From Pseudomonas sp. MWU15-20650 (lineage in GTDB: Bacteria; Pseudomonadota; Gammaproteobacteria; Pseudomonadales; Pseudomonadaceae), in the NCBI RefSeq assembly GCF_023242475.1, contig NZ_JALJFG010000025.1:1-64000 (forward strand): a stretch of 64,000 bases of DNA, written 5' to 3'. How positions within the stretch are numbered: position 1 is the first letter of the stretch; every line of letters starts with the position of its first letter. The translations under genes were made by a program, and so were the position numbers. A model generated the notes under the pieces. That model saw only the letters and a program-made list of their open reading frames with translations, was not told where the DNA came from and did not search any database. Positions 16,657-25,912 of the stretch are shown here, one piece after another.

Positions 16657-17777
16657 CGGTTCGGCTCCGCCAGAATCAGGTCCGCAGCGTACTGCGGCAT
16701 GCTAAAGAGGTCGGCCGTCTCGGCGAAGGCCAAACCATTGCGACTCCAGGTCGCGCGCGCTTGTGGATCGTCGAGCATATCGACCAGGTAACGGTTGAGC
16801 TGCGCCTGCTCGAATGGCTCGTCCAACACCCGGCCACTCTGGGCCTTGTCGATGTAAAACGCGTAGCCGCAGACCTGGCTCACGAGGACTGGAAGGCCCG
16901 CGACCACCGCTTCGACCAGCACCATACCGGCCGCCTCGTTGTAGGCAGGGTGAATCAACAGGTCCGCTCCCAGCAGGAAGCGCGGGATATCGCTGCGCCC
17001 CTTGAAGAACTGTACCTGCTCGCCCAGACCCAGCGCAGCACTCTGCAATTGGAATACTTTGGGGTCGTCCTGCCCAATTACAAATAGCCGGGTGCGCTTC
17101 TTCAATTGCGACGGCAGCGCGGCCACAGCCTTGAGGCTGCGGTCGACACCCTTGGTCTTAAAACCCGAACCAATCTGCACCAGTAACAAATCGCTGTCGG
17201 CCAGGCCGAATTCACGGCGAAACTCAGCGCGAATCTCGGCGGCGTTCGGGGGGGCGCGGCGGTCGCGGGCGATGCCGGGCGGCAACAGATGAAAACGCTC
17301 GGCCTGGGTCCCGTAATACTGGGTGAACAGCTTCTGTTGATGCTCGGACAGCACCATGATCTGCGTCCTGGCGTTCTTGTCGAACACCGCGCGCTCGTAT
17401 TCGGCGAAGTGCTTGTAACGCCCGAACCAGCGGTACATCGGGTTGCGCAGGGTCTGGGCCTTGTCTTCAAACACACCATCGGCGGCAAAGTACACATCCA
17501 ACCCTGGCATCTTGTTGAACCCCACCACACGGTCTACCGGACGCTTGGCAAGGTCGGCCTGGATCCAGGCATAGAGTTTTTCGTTACGACGATGGTTGAC
17601 CAGCGCCTTGACAGGCGCCACCAGCACTTCGAAGCCCGGTGGGATCTCCCCCTCCCAGATCAATGTGTACACACGAATCTGATGGCCGCGCTGCTGACAC
17701 TCCAGGGCGATGCGCATGAAGTCGCGCTGCAAGCCACCGAAGGGAAAGTATTTGTAGAGGACAAAAGCCAGTTGCAT
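16653..17777 (-). CDS. waaG: LPS core glucosyltransferase WaaG
   Basis: This 374-residue GT4 enzyme adds the first hexose of the outer core to heptose II at the cytoplasmic face. It begins MQLAFVLYKYFPFGGLQRDF, the WaaG N-terminus with the GGLQRD segment. The C-terminal donor site includes HPAYNEAAGMVLVEAVVAGLPVL with the E-x7-E pattern. The ATG shares one base with the waaC stop (TGATG). Its place between waaC and waaP is conserved across Pseudomonas. Confidence 0.95.
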   Translation of the reverse strand: MQLAFVLYKYFPFGGLQRDFMRIALECQQRGHQIRVYTLIWEGEIPPGFEVLVAPVKALVNHRRNEKLYAWIQADLAKRPVDRVVGFNKMPGLDVYFAADGVFEDKAQTLRNPMYRWFGRYKHFAEYERAVFDKNARTQIMVLSEHQQKLFTQYYGTQAERFHLLPPGIARDRRAPPNAAEIRAEFRREFGLADSDLLLVQIGSGFKTKGVDRSLKAVAALPSQLKKRTRLFVIGQDDPKVFQLQSAALGLGEQVQFFKGRSDIPRFLLGADLLIHPAYNEAAGMVLVEAVVAGLPVLVSQVCGYAFYIDKAQSGRVLDEPFEQAQLNRYLVDMLDDPQARATWSRNGLAFAETADLFSMPQYAADLILAEPNR

Positions 17778-18838
17778 CAGTGCTGCTCCTCAGCCAGTAA
17801 CAACGTACTCAGTCGGTTTGCTACACGCTCAGGGTTCAAGCGCGTGAAGCACAACGGCGACTCACGCGCGATGTCGAACCGACGCAGGTCATCGGCGGTG
17901 GGTTGGTAGGTGCACTGCTTTTGCAGGCACGGAGCACACGCAAAGTCGCTGGCCAAGTGAATCTGGCCTTTGCCGTAGGCACCGGTCAGGCCGGGGTTGG
18001 TGGGGCCGAACAGGGAAATGGTCGGGACATCCAGCGCGGCCGCCAGGTGACCCAGGCCGGTGTCCACCGCCACGCAGGCCCGGGCACTGGCCAAGACACC
18101 GGCCACGCCCGCCAGGTTGAGCTTGGGCAGCACTTCGGCATGTTGCAGGCCCCGGGCCAGGCGCTCGGCCCGGGCCTTTTCGGCGGCGTTGCCCCATGGC
18201 AGCTTGACGTCCACGCCCAGGCGCCCCATGCGTTCGGCCAGTTCGCGCCAATAGGCTTCGGGCCAGTGTTTGGTGTCCCAAGTGGTGCCGTGCAGCAGCA
18301 ACACAAAAGGTTTTTTCGGTGGCAGGCCGAGCAGTTTCTCGACGTTCAGGCCATAGTCGCCCAGACCTTTGGGCAGGTCATAGCCCAAGGCCACGGCAAA
18401 CAGTTGGCGCAAACGCTCCACCGCATGCTGCCCGCGAGCCACGGCCAGACGCCGGGAATAAAAGCGCGCAGCCATCGGTTCACGGGCCGAATGTTTATCG
18501 AAGCCAGCCACCGGCGCACGCACATAGCGAGTCAGCCAGGCGCTTTTCAACAGGCCCTGGGCGTCGATCACCAGGTCATACTTGGTGGACTGGACACGCT
18601 GCTTGAAGCGCCGCCACTCGCCACTCTTGATGGTTTGCCAGATGTTCTTGCGCCAGCGGCGAATCGCCACCGGGATCACCTTGTCCACCGCCGGGTGCCA
18701 GCTAGGGATTTCGGCAAAACCCTCTTCCACCACCCAATCAAAGCGAATGCCGGGGATCGCCCGCGCTGCGTCAGTCAGCGCCGGCAAGGCGTGGATCACA
18801 TCACCCAGGGATGAGGTCTTGATTACCAGAACCCGCAA
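17777..18838 (-). CDS. waaC: LPS heptosyltransferase I WaaC
   Basis: WaaC attaches the first L-glycero-D-manno-heptose to Kdo2-lipid A. The start is a TTG at 18838, giving (M)RVLVIKTSSLGDVIHALPAL, the standard WaaC N-terminus. It stands one base after the waaF TGA and has GAGG eight bases upstream. The frame runs upstream to 18883, but that stretch lies within waaF and does not resemble the family. The 353-residue length fits. Other GT9 features are the DTGLGHLAAALDVPTISLFGPTNP segment and a C-terminal CAPCLQKQC cysteine cluster. Confidence 0.93.
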   Translation of the reverse strand: MRVLVIKTSSLGDVIHALPALTDAARAIPGIRFDWVVEEGFAEIPSWHPAVDKVIPVAIRRWRKNIWQTIKSGEWRRFKQRVQSTKYDLVIDAQGLLKSAWLTRYVRAPVAGFDKHSAREPMAARFYSRRLAVARGQHAVERLRQLFAVALGYDLPKGLGDYGLNVEKLLGLPPKKPFVLLLHGTTWDTKHWPEAYWRELAERMGRLGVDVKLPWGNAAEKARAERLARGLQHAEVLPKLNLAGVAGVLASARACVAVDTGLGHLAAALDVPTISLFGPTNPGLTGAYGKGQIHLASDFACAPCLQKQCTYQPTADDLRRFDIARESPLCFTRLNPERVANRLSTLLLAEEQH

Positions 18839-18839
18839 C

Positions 18840-19874
18840 TCAGTGAACCTCGACCACGTGGCCCTGCAACCGCTGCAAGGCATCGGTTACCGGTTGCGGC
18901 AGCAGTTGGCGCAGGCAGTTGTAGTGGCCGAAACGGCAGGTGCGGTCAAAGCATGGGCTGCAGTCCAGGCCCAGGCGCACCACTTCGACCTGATCGGCCA
19001 AGGGTGGAGTGAAACCTGGAGATGTGGAGCCGTACACCGCCACCAGCGGACGGTTCAACGCCGCGGCCACATGCATCAGCCCGGAGTCGTTGGAGACCAC
19101 CGCGTCGGCACAAGACAGCAAGTCGATGGCCTCGGCCAGGGACGTGTCGCCACTGAGGTTCACCGCTTCTTCGCGCAGGCCGGGAATCAGGCGCTGGCGA
19201 ATGTCTTCACCGACCGAGTGATCGTTCTTCGAACCAAACAGCCACACCTGCCAGCCTTCACGGATTTTCATCTCGGCGACTTTGGCGTAATGCTCCGACG
19301 GCCAGCGCTTGGACTCGCCAAACTCGGCGCCAGGGCACAGCGCCAGCACCGGGCGGTCCAGGCTCAGGCCGAACTTGGCCAACGCCGCATCACGGGTGAC
19401 CGGGTCGATCTGCAAACGGGGGCGCGGATACGGCGTCGGCAACTCGGCGCCCGGCTCGTACGCCAAGGCCATGAACCGTTCGATCATCAATGGGTAGCGC
19501 GCTTTGTCGAGGGTGCGCACATCATTGAGCAGCACATAGCGAAACTCGCCGCGCCAGCCGGTGCGCTTGGGGATGCCGGCAAAAAACGGCACCAACGCCG
19601 ACTTCATCGAGTTGGGTAACAGGATCGCCTGCTCGTACTCACCCGCCAGGGATTTGCCGATGCGACGGCGGGTCGCCAGTTCGAGGGCGCCATGGCCGAG
19701 CGGAAAGCTCAAGGCTTTGCGCACCTGGGGCATGCGCTCGAGGATCGGCCGGCTCCACTCAGGGGCGAGCACGTCGATTTGGCAGTCGGGATGACGCTGC
19801 TTCAGGCACTGGAACAGTGTCTGTGCCATCACCATGTCACCGACCCAACTGGGCCCAACGATCAGAATATTCAT
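18840..19874 (-). CDS. waaF: LPS heptosyltransferase II WaaF
   Basis: WaaF adds the second heptose of the LPS inner core. The 344-residue GT9 protein begins MNILIVGPSWVGDMVMAQTLFQ. It carries SNDSGLMHVAAALNRPLVAVYGSTSP in the donor-binding domain and a late CSPCFDRTCRFGHYNC cluster. It is the first gene of the overlapping core run, 58 bases downstream of glnE. A 10-bp hairpin lies in that gap. Confidence 0.95.
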   Translation of the reverse strand: MNILIVGPSWVGDMVMAQTLFQCLKQRHPDCQIDVLAPEWSRPILERMPQVRKALSFPLGHGALELATRRRIGKSLAGEYEQAILLPNSMKSALVPFFAGIPKRTGWRGEFRYVLLNDVRTLDKARYPLMIERFMALAYEPGAELPTPYPRPRLQIDPVTRDAALAKFGLSLDRPVLALCPGAEFGESKRWPSEHYAKVAEMKIREGWQVWLFGSKNDHSVGEDIRQRLIPGLREEAVNLSGDTSLAEAIDLLSCADAVVSNDSGLMHVAAALNRPLVAVYGSTSPGFTPPLADQVEVVRLGLDCSPCFDRTCRFGHYNCLRQLLPQPVTDALQRLQGHVVEVH

Positions 19875-19892
19875 GTAGTTTCCACAAACGAT

Positions 19893-19916
19893 GCGGGGAG
19901 GCTTATGCCTCCCCGC
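19893..19916 (-). terminator. Hairpin between glnE and waaF, possible terminator or processing site
   Basis: A perfect 10-bp GC-rich stem (19893-19902 with 19907-19916) has a four-base loop. On the minus strand the downstream side is only weakly T-rich, so full intrinsic termination is doubtful. It could reduce read-through from glnE into waaF or mark RNA processing. Confidence 0.5.
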
Positions 19917-19932
19917 CCTACCTAATAATGTT

Positions 19933-22872
19933 TCAGCTCAACCCCAGCTCCTGCCAGATTCGCATCACCTGCCGCCGTTCGTCGGCGAACTGATCCCCGG
20001 CGACTGTGCCGGCCTCGTTCTGCAGGGCCTGGCGGTGAGCGGCGGAACGGTAGGCCTTATAGACCTCGCGCAGCAAATGGGCATCGGCGGCGGGCATCAG
20101 CCCGACCTGCTCCAGGCCCTCCAGAATGCGGATATTGTCGGTGTAGCGCAGCAACGATGGATGTTGCGCAGACCACGCCAAAGCCGCGTATTGCACCATA
20201 AATTCAATATCGACGATACCTCCGGCGTCCTGCTTGAGGTCGAACGCTGCCGTGGCTTCGAAGGCATTCGCGCCCATACCGGCGGCCGTGGTCTTGGTGC
20301 CCAGGTTGTCGCGCATCTTGGCACGCATCTCGCTGACCTCCTGGCGCAGCTTCGCCAAGTCCCGCTCACGCCCCAACACTATAGCCCGTACGTGTTCGAA
20401 TGCATGACCCACATCCTGGCTGCCCACCAACACTCGTGCCCGTACCAGGGCCTGATGTTCCCAGGTCCACGCTTCATTTTGTTGATAGCGGTCAAACGCC
20501 CCCAAGGAACTCACCAACAAGCCGGATGCGCCTGAAGGTCGCAGGCGCATGTCCACTTCGTACAACTGGCCGGAGTTGGTCTGGGTAGTCAGCAGGTGAA
20601 TGATCCGCTGGCCCAGGCGTGTGAAGAACTGCGCACCGTCGATCGGCTTGGCACCGTCGGTTTCAGCCTGCGGGTCGCCATCGTGGATAAACACCAGGTC
20701 CAGGTCCGAACCATGCCCTAGCTCGATCCCACCGACTTTCCCATAACCGACAATGATGAACCCAGGATCGCACAGCGTCCCATCTGAGCGCTGCGGCGAG
20801 CCATGACGGGCCACGGTCTGGCGCCAGGCCAGGGCCAGCACTTGTTCGAGGATGGCTTCGGCAAGCCAGGTGAGGTAGTCGCTGACTTTCATTAACGGCA
20901 GGCTGCCGGCGATTTCCGAAGCCGCCACGCGCAGACGGTGCGCCAGCTTGAAGTGGCGCAGGGCCTCCATCTGCTGTTCGAGGTCATCCTCAGGAATGCG
21001 CGTGAGGCGCTCGCGCAGCTCGGCCGCAAGTTCCGGCGCCAACGGCGGCTTGAACAGCCGGCCCTCGTTGAGCAACTCATCGAGCAACAACGGGAAACGG
21101 GTGATCTGCTCGGCGATCCACGGGCTGGCGGCGCACAGTGTCAGCAGCCGGCGCAAGGCATCGGGGTTCTCCGTGAGCAGCACCAAATAGGCAGAGCGAC
21201 GAGCGACCGCCTCCACCAGAGGCAGCACACGCTCCAGCACCAGGTCCGGGTTGGCATGCTCGACAGCCTGGGCCAGCAAGCGCGGGATAAATGCATCCAG
21301 CCGCTCACGCCCCAGGCGTTGCATGGCACGCAATTGCGGGCTGCTGCGCAGGCCCGCCAAGGCTTTGAGGGCTTTGGCTGCGTCGGCAAAACCGCCTTCG
21401 CTTAACTGGCGACACGCCGCGTCCTCGTCCTGAGACTCTTCCCACAACGGCAACCACTCGCCGCCGACGACCAACTCGCTCTCTTCGCCCTCTTCTTCAT
21501 CGGGATCGGCAATCACTTGGCGAAAGTGCCAGTCCACACGGCCACGCCAGTACATCAGGCGTTCATGGAAAGCTGCCCAGTCAGCAAAACCCAGCATAAA
21601 GGCAATGCGCGCCTGGTCTTCCGGGCTGTCCGGAAGCATTTGCGTCTGCCGGTCGGCAATCGCCTGGATCGCATGTTCGGTGTAACGCAGAAACTCATAG
21701 CCATTGCGCAATTCGGCTATTACCGCCGAGGGCAAATACCCCTGCCCTTCCAGGGTGCCGAGTACCTTGAGCAACGGCCGCTGTTGCAGGCTCAGATCAC
21801 GACCGCCGTGGATCAGTTGGAACGCCTGGGCGATGAACTCCACTTCGCGGATGCCGCCCGAGCCCAGCTTGATGTTCTCGGCCATGCCCTTGCGCCGTAC
21901 TTCCTGCTGAATCAACTGCTTCATGGTGCGCAGCGCTTCGATAGCAGAAAAGTCGAGGTAGCGGCGATAGACGAAGGGCCGCAGCATATCGAGCAGTTCG
22001 GCACCAGCCAACTGGTCGCCGGCGACCACGCGCGCCTTGATCATGGCGTAGCGTTCCCAGTCGCGGCCCTGGTCCTGGTAGTACTGCTCCAGCGCATTGA
22101 AGCTGAGCACCAAGGCACCGGCCGAACCGTATGGGCGCAGACGCATATCCACGCGAAAAACAAACCCATCGACGGTCATCGGGTCGAGGGCCTTGATCAG
22201 CTTTTGCCCCAACCGAATGAAAAACTCCTGGTTATCCAGGGCGCGCTTGACGCCCACCGTCTCGCCCCCCTCGGGGTAAGCGAAGATCAGGTCGATATCG
22301 GAGGACAGGTTCAGCTCCACCGCCCCAAGCTTGCCCATGCCCAGGATGACCATGTGCTGGGCTTGACCGCTGCGCCGGCCGGTGGGGGTGCCGAACTGCA
22401 CGCAGTGGCGCTGGTACAACCACTGGTAGGCTTGGTCGATGCAGGCGTCGGCCATATCGGAGAGGTCACGACAGGTTTGTACCAGGTCCGCCTGTCGGGT
22501 CAGGTCGCGCCAGATAATGCGCACTTGTTGGCGCGTGCGCTGGCGACGCAGCACCCGGCCCAACTCATCTTCCGTTTCGGCTTGTTGCACGGCAGCGGCA
22601 ATCTGCCCGCACAGCTCGCCCGGTGCAAACCCGCGGTCCAACTCGCCCCAGGCCACCAGCTCGAGCAACATCAAAGGGTCACGAACACTCTGTTCAATGA
22701 CGAAATCACTGGCGGCGCACACGCGGGCAAAGTCGGCCCACCGTTGCGGCGTCCACGCAGAAAGGCCATGATCGTCGTCCAGCGCGGCCACTGCGTCACG
22801 AAATGACTGCTCGGCCCGGCTGGCGAAAGGCAAGAGAATGGCCGGTAGTTCGGCCAGTATTGGAAGGCTCAT
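19933..22872 (-). CDS. glnE: Bifunctional glutamine synthetase adenylyltransferase/adenylyl-removing enzyme
   Basis: GlnE adds AMP to and removes AMP from glutamine synthetase in response to PII and glutamine. The 979-residue protein has the expected duplication of nucleotidyltransferase domains. The N-terminal (removing) site has GMGKLGAVELNLSSDIDLIF, with Asp192 and Asp194. The C-terminal (adenylylating) site has GYGKVGGIELGHGSDLDLVF. A middle regulatory segment separates them. It diverges from aceE. In P. aeruginosa ilvE lies between waaF and glnE; here that gene is absent. Confidence 0.97.
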   Translation of the reverse strand: MSLPILAELPAILLPFASRAEQSFRDAVAALDDDHGLSAWTPQRWADFARVCAASDFVIEQSVRDPLMLLELVAWGELDRGFAPGELCGQIAAAVQQAETEDELGRVLRRQRTRQQVRIIWRDLTRQADLVQTCRDLSDMADACIDQAYQWLYQRHCVQFGTPTGRRSGQAQHMVILGMGKLGAVELNLSSDIDLIFAYPEGGETVGVKRALDNQEFFIRLGQKLIKALDPMTVDGFVFRVDMRLRPYGSAGALVLSFNALEQYYQDQGRDWERYAMIKARVVAGDQLAGAELLDMLRPFVYRRYLDFSAIEALRTMKQLIQQEVRRKGMAENIKLGSGGIREVEFIAQAFQLIHGGRDLSLQQRPLLKVLGTLEGQGYLPSAVIAELRNGYEFLRYTEHAIQAIADRQTQMLPDSPEDQARIAFMLGFADWAAFHERLMYWRGRVDWHFRQVIADPDEEEGEESELVVGGEWLPLWEESQDEDAACRQLSEGGFADAAKALKALAGLRSSPQLRAMQRLGRERLDAFIPRLLAQAVEHANPDLVLERVLPLVEAVARRSAYLVLLTENPDALRRLLTLCAASPWIAEQITRFPLLLDELLNEGRLFKPPLAPELAAELRERLTRIPEDDLEQQMEALRHFKLAHRLRVAASEIAGSLPLMKVSDYLTWLAEAILEQVLALAWRQTVARHGSPQRSDGTLCDPGFIIVGYGKVGGIELGHGSDLDLVFIHDGDPQAETDGAKPIDGAQFFTRLGQRIIHLLTTQTNSGQLYEVDMRLRPSGASGLLVSSLGAFDRYQQNEAWTWEHQALVRARVLVGSQDVGHAFEHVRAIVLGRERDLAKLRQEVSEMRAKMRDNLGTKTTAAGMGANAFEATAAFDLKQDAGGIVDIEFMVQYAALAWSAQHPSLLRYTDNIRILEGLEQVGLMPAADAHLLREVYKAYRSAAHRQALQNEAGTVAGDQFADERRQVMRIWQELGLS

Positions 22873-23053
22873 GGTCTATCCTTGGTCGGCGCGTAAAAGG
22901 CTTGTTGCTGTGAACGCAAGAACCACGCTCGGTGAAGGACTGTCGAACAAAGGTTATAAATAGCTGAAATTAAATTAATCTTGGCAGGCAACATCAAACT
23001 TTCACCTTTTCTTGTTCGCAAAAGATCAACAATAACGATTATGCTCACCAGCC

Positions 23054-23145
23054 AGACCGAGCAATCCACTCGGTCTTGTGTAGTTTTACTACTCGTATAT
23101 ACATTCGAAAGGCTGAAATGGCCGACGATTTGTAGTAAAACTACA
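23054..23145 (+). promoter_or_regulatory. aceE promoter region with two matching operator palindromes
   Basis: Two 15-bp palindromes of the form TGTAG-N5-CTACA occur at 23079-23093 (one end mismatch) and 23131-23145 (perfect). Their centres are 52 bp apart, about five helical turns. A plausible sigma70 promoter, TTGTGT at 23076-23081 and TATACA at 23098-23103 with a 16-bp spacer, overlaps the first. The second would lie about 20-35 bases after the start point. This geometry suggests repression, perhaps with looping. An 8-bp-stem hairpin (23054-23061 with 23069-23076) sits just upstream. The 383-base gap between glnE and aceE holds no gene that I can support. Confidence 0.7.
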
Positions 23146-23255
23146 GGACGCCGAAGCAACCTTCGGCCATCCAAGAATTTATGTCGTCTGCCCACAAGGC
23201 CAGTCGCAAACTTCAGGCAACCGATTCTGGTAGCCTTTCCGCCCTGGAGCAAGCC

Positions 23256-25901
23256 ATGCAAGACCTCGATCCCGTCGAAACCCAGGAATGGCTGGACGCC
23301 CTGGAATCGGTTCTCGACAAAGAAGGCGAAGACCGTGCTCACTACCTGATGACCCGTATGGGCGAACTCGCGACCCGCAGCGGCTCGCAACTGCCCTACG
23401 CCATCACCACGCCGTACCGCAACACCATCCCCGTAACCCACGAAGCACGCATGCCTGGCGACCTGTTCATGGAACGCCGCATTCGCTCGCTGGTACGTTG
23501 GAACGCCATGGCGATGGTAATGCGCACGAACTTGAAAGATTCTGACCTGGGCGGTCACATCTCCAGCTTCGCTTCCAGCGCAACCCTGTACGACATCGGC
23601 TTCAACTACTTCTTCCAGGCCCCGACCGACGAGCACGGCGGCGACCTGATCTACTTCCAGGGCCACACCTCGCCAGGCGTCTACGCCCGTGCGTTCATGG
23701 AAGGCCGTATCACCGAAGAACACATGAACAACTTCCGCCAGGAAGTGGACGGTAACGGCCTGTCGTCGTACCCGCACCCTTGGCTGATGCCTGACTTCTG
23801 GCAGTTCCCGACTGTATCCATGGGCCTGGGCCCGATCCAGGCGATCTACCAGGCACGCTTCATGAAGTACCTGGAAGCCCGTGGCTTCATCCCTGAAGGC
23901 AAGCAGAAAGTCTGGTGCTTCCTGGGCGACGGCGAGTGTGACGAGCCGGAATCCCTGGGTGCCATCTCCCTGGCCGGCCGCGAGAAGCTGGACAACCTGA
24001 TCTTCGTCATCAACTGCAACCTGCAGCGCCTCGACGGCCCGGTTCGCGGCAACGGCAAGATCATCCAGGAACTCGAAGGTGTGTTCCGCGGTGCTCAGTG
24101 GAACGTGACCAAAGTCATCTGGGGTCGCTTCTGGGACCCACTGCTGGCCAAAGACGTCGACGGTATCCTGCAACGTCGCATGGACGAAGTCATCGACGGC
24201 GAGTACCAGAACTACAAGGCCAAAGACGGCGCGTTCGTACGTGAACACTTCTTCAACACGCCTGAACTCAAGGCGATGGTTGCCGACCTGTCCGACGACG
24301 AGATCTGGAAACTCAACCGTGGCGGCCACGACCCGTACAAGGTCTATGCGGCGTACCACGAAGCGGTCAACCACAAAGAACAACCTACCGTCATCCTGGC
24401 CAAGACCATCAAGGGTTATGGCACCGGTGCCGGCGAAGCGAAAAACACTGCGCACAACACCAAGAAAGTCGATGTCGACAGCCTGAAGTTGTTCCGCGAC
24501 CGCTTCGACATTCCAGTCAAAGATGAAGAGCTGGAAAACCTGCCATTCTTCAAGCCGGAGCCGAACAGCGCCGAAGCCCGTTACCTGAGCGAGCGTCGTG
24601 CCGCACTGGGCGGTTTCGTGCCACAGCGCCGCGCCAAGTCCTTCGACATTCCTACACCGCCACTGGATACCCTCAAGGCGATCCTGGACGGCTCGGGCGA
24701 CCGTGAAATCTCCACCACCATGGCCTTCGTGCGGATCCTCGCACAGCTGGTCAAGGACAAGGAAATCGGTTCGCGTATCGTCCCGATCATCCCGGATGAA
24801 GCCCGTACCTTCGGTATGGAAGGCATGTTCCGTCAGTTGGGCATCTACTCCTCCGTCGGCCAGCTCTACGAGCCAGTCGATAAAGACCAGGTGATGTTCT
24901 ACAAGGAAGACAAGAAGGGCCAGATCCTCGAAGAAGGCATCAACGAAGCGGGCGCCATGAGCTCCTTCATCGCTGCCGGTACGTCGTACTCCAGCCACAA
25001 CCAGCCGATGCTGCCGTTCTACATCTTCTACTCGATGTTCGGTTTCCAGCGTATCGGCGACCTGGCCTGGGCAGCAGGCGACAGCCGCACCCGTGGTTTC
25101 CTGATCGGCGGCACCGCCGGCCGTACCACGCTCAATGGCGAGGGCCTGCAACACGAAGACGGTCACAGCCACATCCTGGCTGCTACCATCCCGAACTGCC
25201 GCACCTTTGATCCAACCTACGGCTATGAGCTGGCGGTGATCATCCAGGACGGCATGAAGAAGATGACCGAAGAACAGCAGGACGTTTTCTACTACATCAC
25301 CGTGATGAACGAGTCCTACCAGCAGCCAGCGATGCCGGCCGGTGTGGAAGAAGGCATCATCAAGGGCATGTACCTGCTCGAAGAAGACACCAAGGAAGCG
25401 GCGCACCACGTGCAACTGATGGGCTCCGGCACCATCCTGCGTGAAGTGCGTGAAGCAGCGAAGATCCTGCGCGAAGAGTTCAACGTCGGCGCCGACGTAT
25501 GGAGCGTTACCAGCTTCAACGAACTGCGTCGCGACGGCCTGGCCGTAGAGCGCAGCAACCGCCTGCACCCTGGCCAGAAGCCTGCCAAGAGCTACGTCGA
25601 AGAGTGCCTGGCCGGCCGTAAAGGTCCAGTCATTGCCTCTACCGACTACATGAAACTGTTTGCTGAACAAATTCGCCAGTGGGTCCCGTCCAAGGAATTC
25701 AAAGTCCTGGGCACCGATGGTTTCGGCCGCAGTGACAGCCGCAAGAAGCTGCGTCACTTCTTCGAAGTCGACCGTCACTTCGTGGTGTTGGCAGCCCTGG
25801 AAGCCTTGGCTGACCGTGGTGAGATCGAACCCAAGGTGGTGGCTGACGCTATCGTCAAGTTCGGGATCAACCCGGAAAAACGCAACCCACTGGACTGCTG
25901 A
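23256..25901 (+). CDS. aceE: Pyruvate dehydrogenase E1 component (homodimeric)
   Basis: AceE decarboxylates pyruvate with thiamine diphosphate and passes the acetyl group to the lipoyl arms of AceF. The 881-residue length fits the homodimeric E1 family. The ThDP-binding motif is GDGECDEPESLGAISLAG, starting near residue 224. I chose the ATG at 23256 (MQDLDPVETQEWLDALE) because GGAG lies six bases upstream and the N-terminus is the family one. The frame is open back to 23181. aceF follows after 11 bases. Confidence 0.97.
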   Translation: MQDLDPVETQEWLDALESVLDKEGEDRAHYLMTRMGELATRSGSQLPYAITTPYRNTIPVTHEARMPGDLFMERRIRSLVRWNAMAMVMRTNLKDSDLGGHISSFASSATLYDIGFNYFFQAPTDEHGGDLIYFQGHTSPGVYARAFMEGRITEEHMNNFRQEVDGNGLSSYPHPWLMPDFWQFPTVSMGLGPIQAIYQARFMKYLEARGFIPEGKQKVWCFLGDGECDEPESLGAISLAGREKLDNLIFVINCNLQRLDGPVRGNGKIIQELEGVFRGAQWNVTKVIWGRFWDPLLAKDVDGILQRRMDEVIDGEYQNYKAKDGAFVREHFFNTPELKAMVADLSDDEIWKLNRGGHDPYKVYAAYHEAVNHKEQPTVILAKTIKGYGTGAGEAKNTAHNTKKVDVDSLKLFRDRFDIPVKDEELENLPFFKPEPNSAEARYLSERRAALGGFVPQRRAKSFDIPTPPLDTLKAILDGSGDREISTTMAFVRILAQLVKDKEIGSRIVPIIPDEARTFGMEGMFRQLGIYSSVGQLYEPVDKDQVMFYKEDKKGQILEEGINEAGAMSSFIAAGTSYSSHNQPMLPFYIFYSMFGFQRIGDLAWAAGDSRTRGFLIGGTAGRTTLNGEGLQHEDGHSHILAATIPNCRTFDPTYGYELAVIIQDGMKKMTEEQQDVFYYITVMNESYQQPAMPAGVEEGIIKGMYLLEEDTKEAAHHVQLMGSGTILREVREAAKILREEFNVGADVWSVTSFNELRRDGLAVERSNRLHPGQKPAKSYVEECLAGRKGPVIASTDYMKLFAEQIRQWVPSKEFKVLGTDGFGRSDSRKKLRHFFEVDRHFVVLAALEALADRGEIEPKVVADAIVKFGINPEKRNPLDC

Positions 25902-25912
25902 GGAGATTTTTT

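Noticed and set aside
22869..25778. 969-codon open frame antisense to aceE
   Set aside because: It is the reverse-frame shadow of a high-GC, codon-biased gene. The aceE product is unmistakable, and the antisense protein resembles no family.
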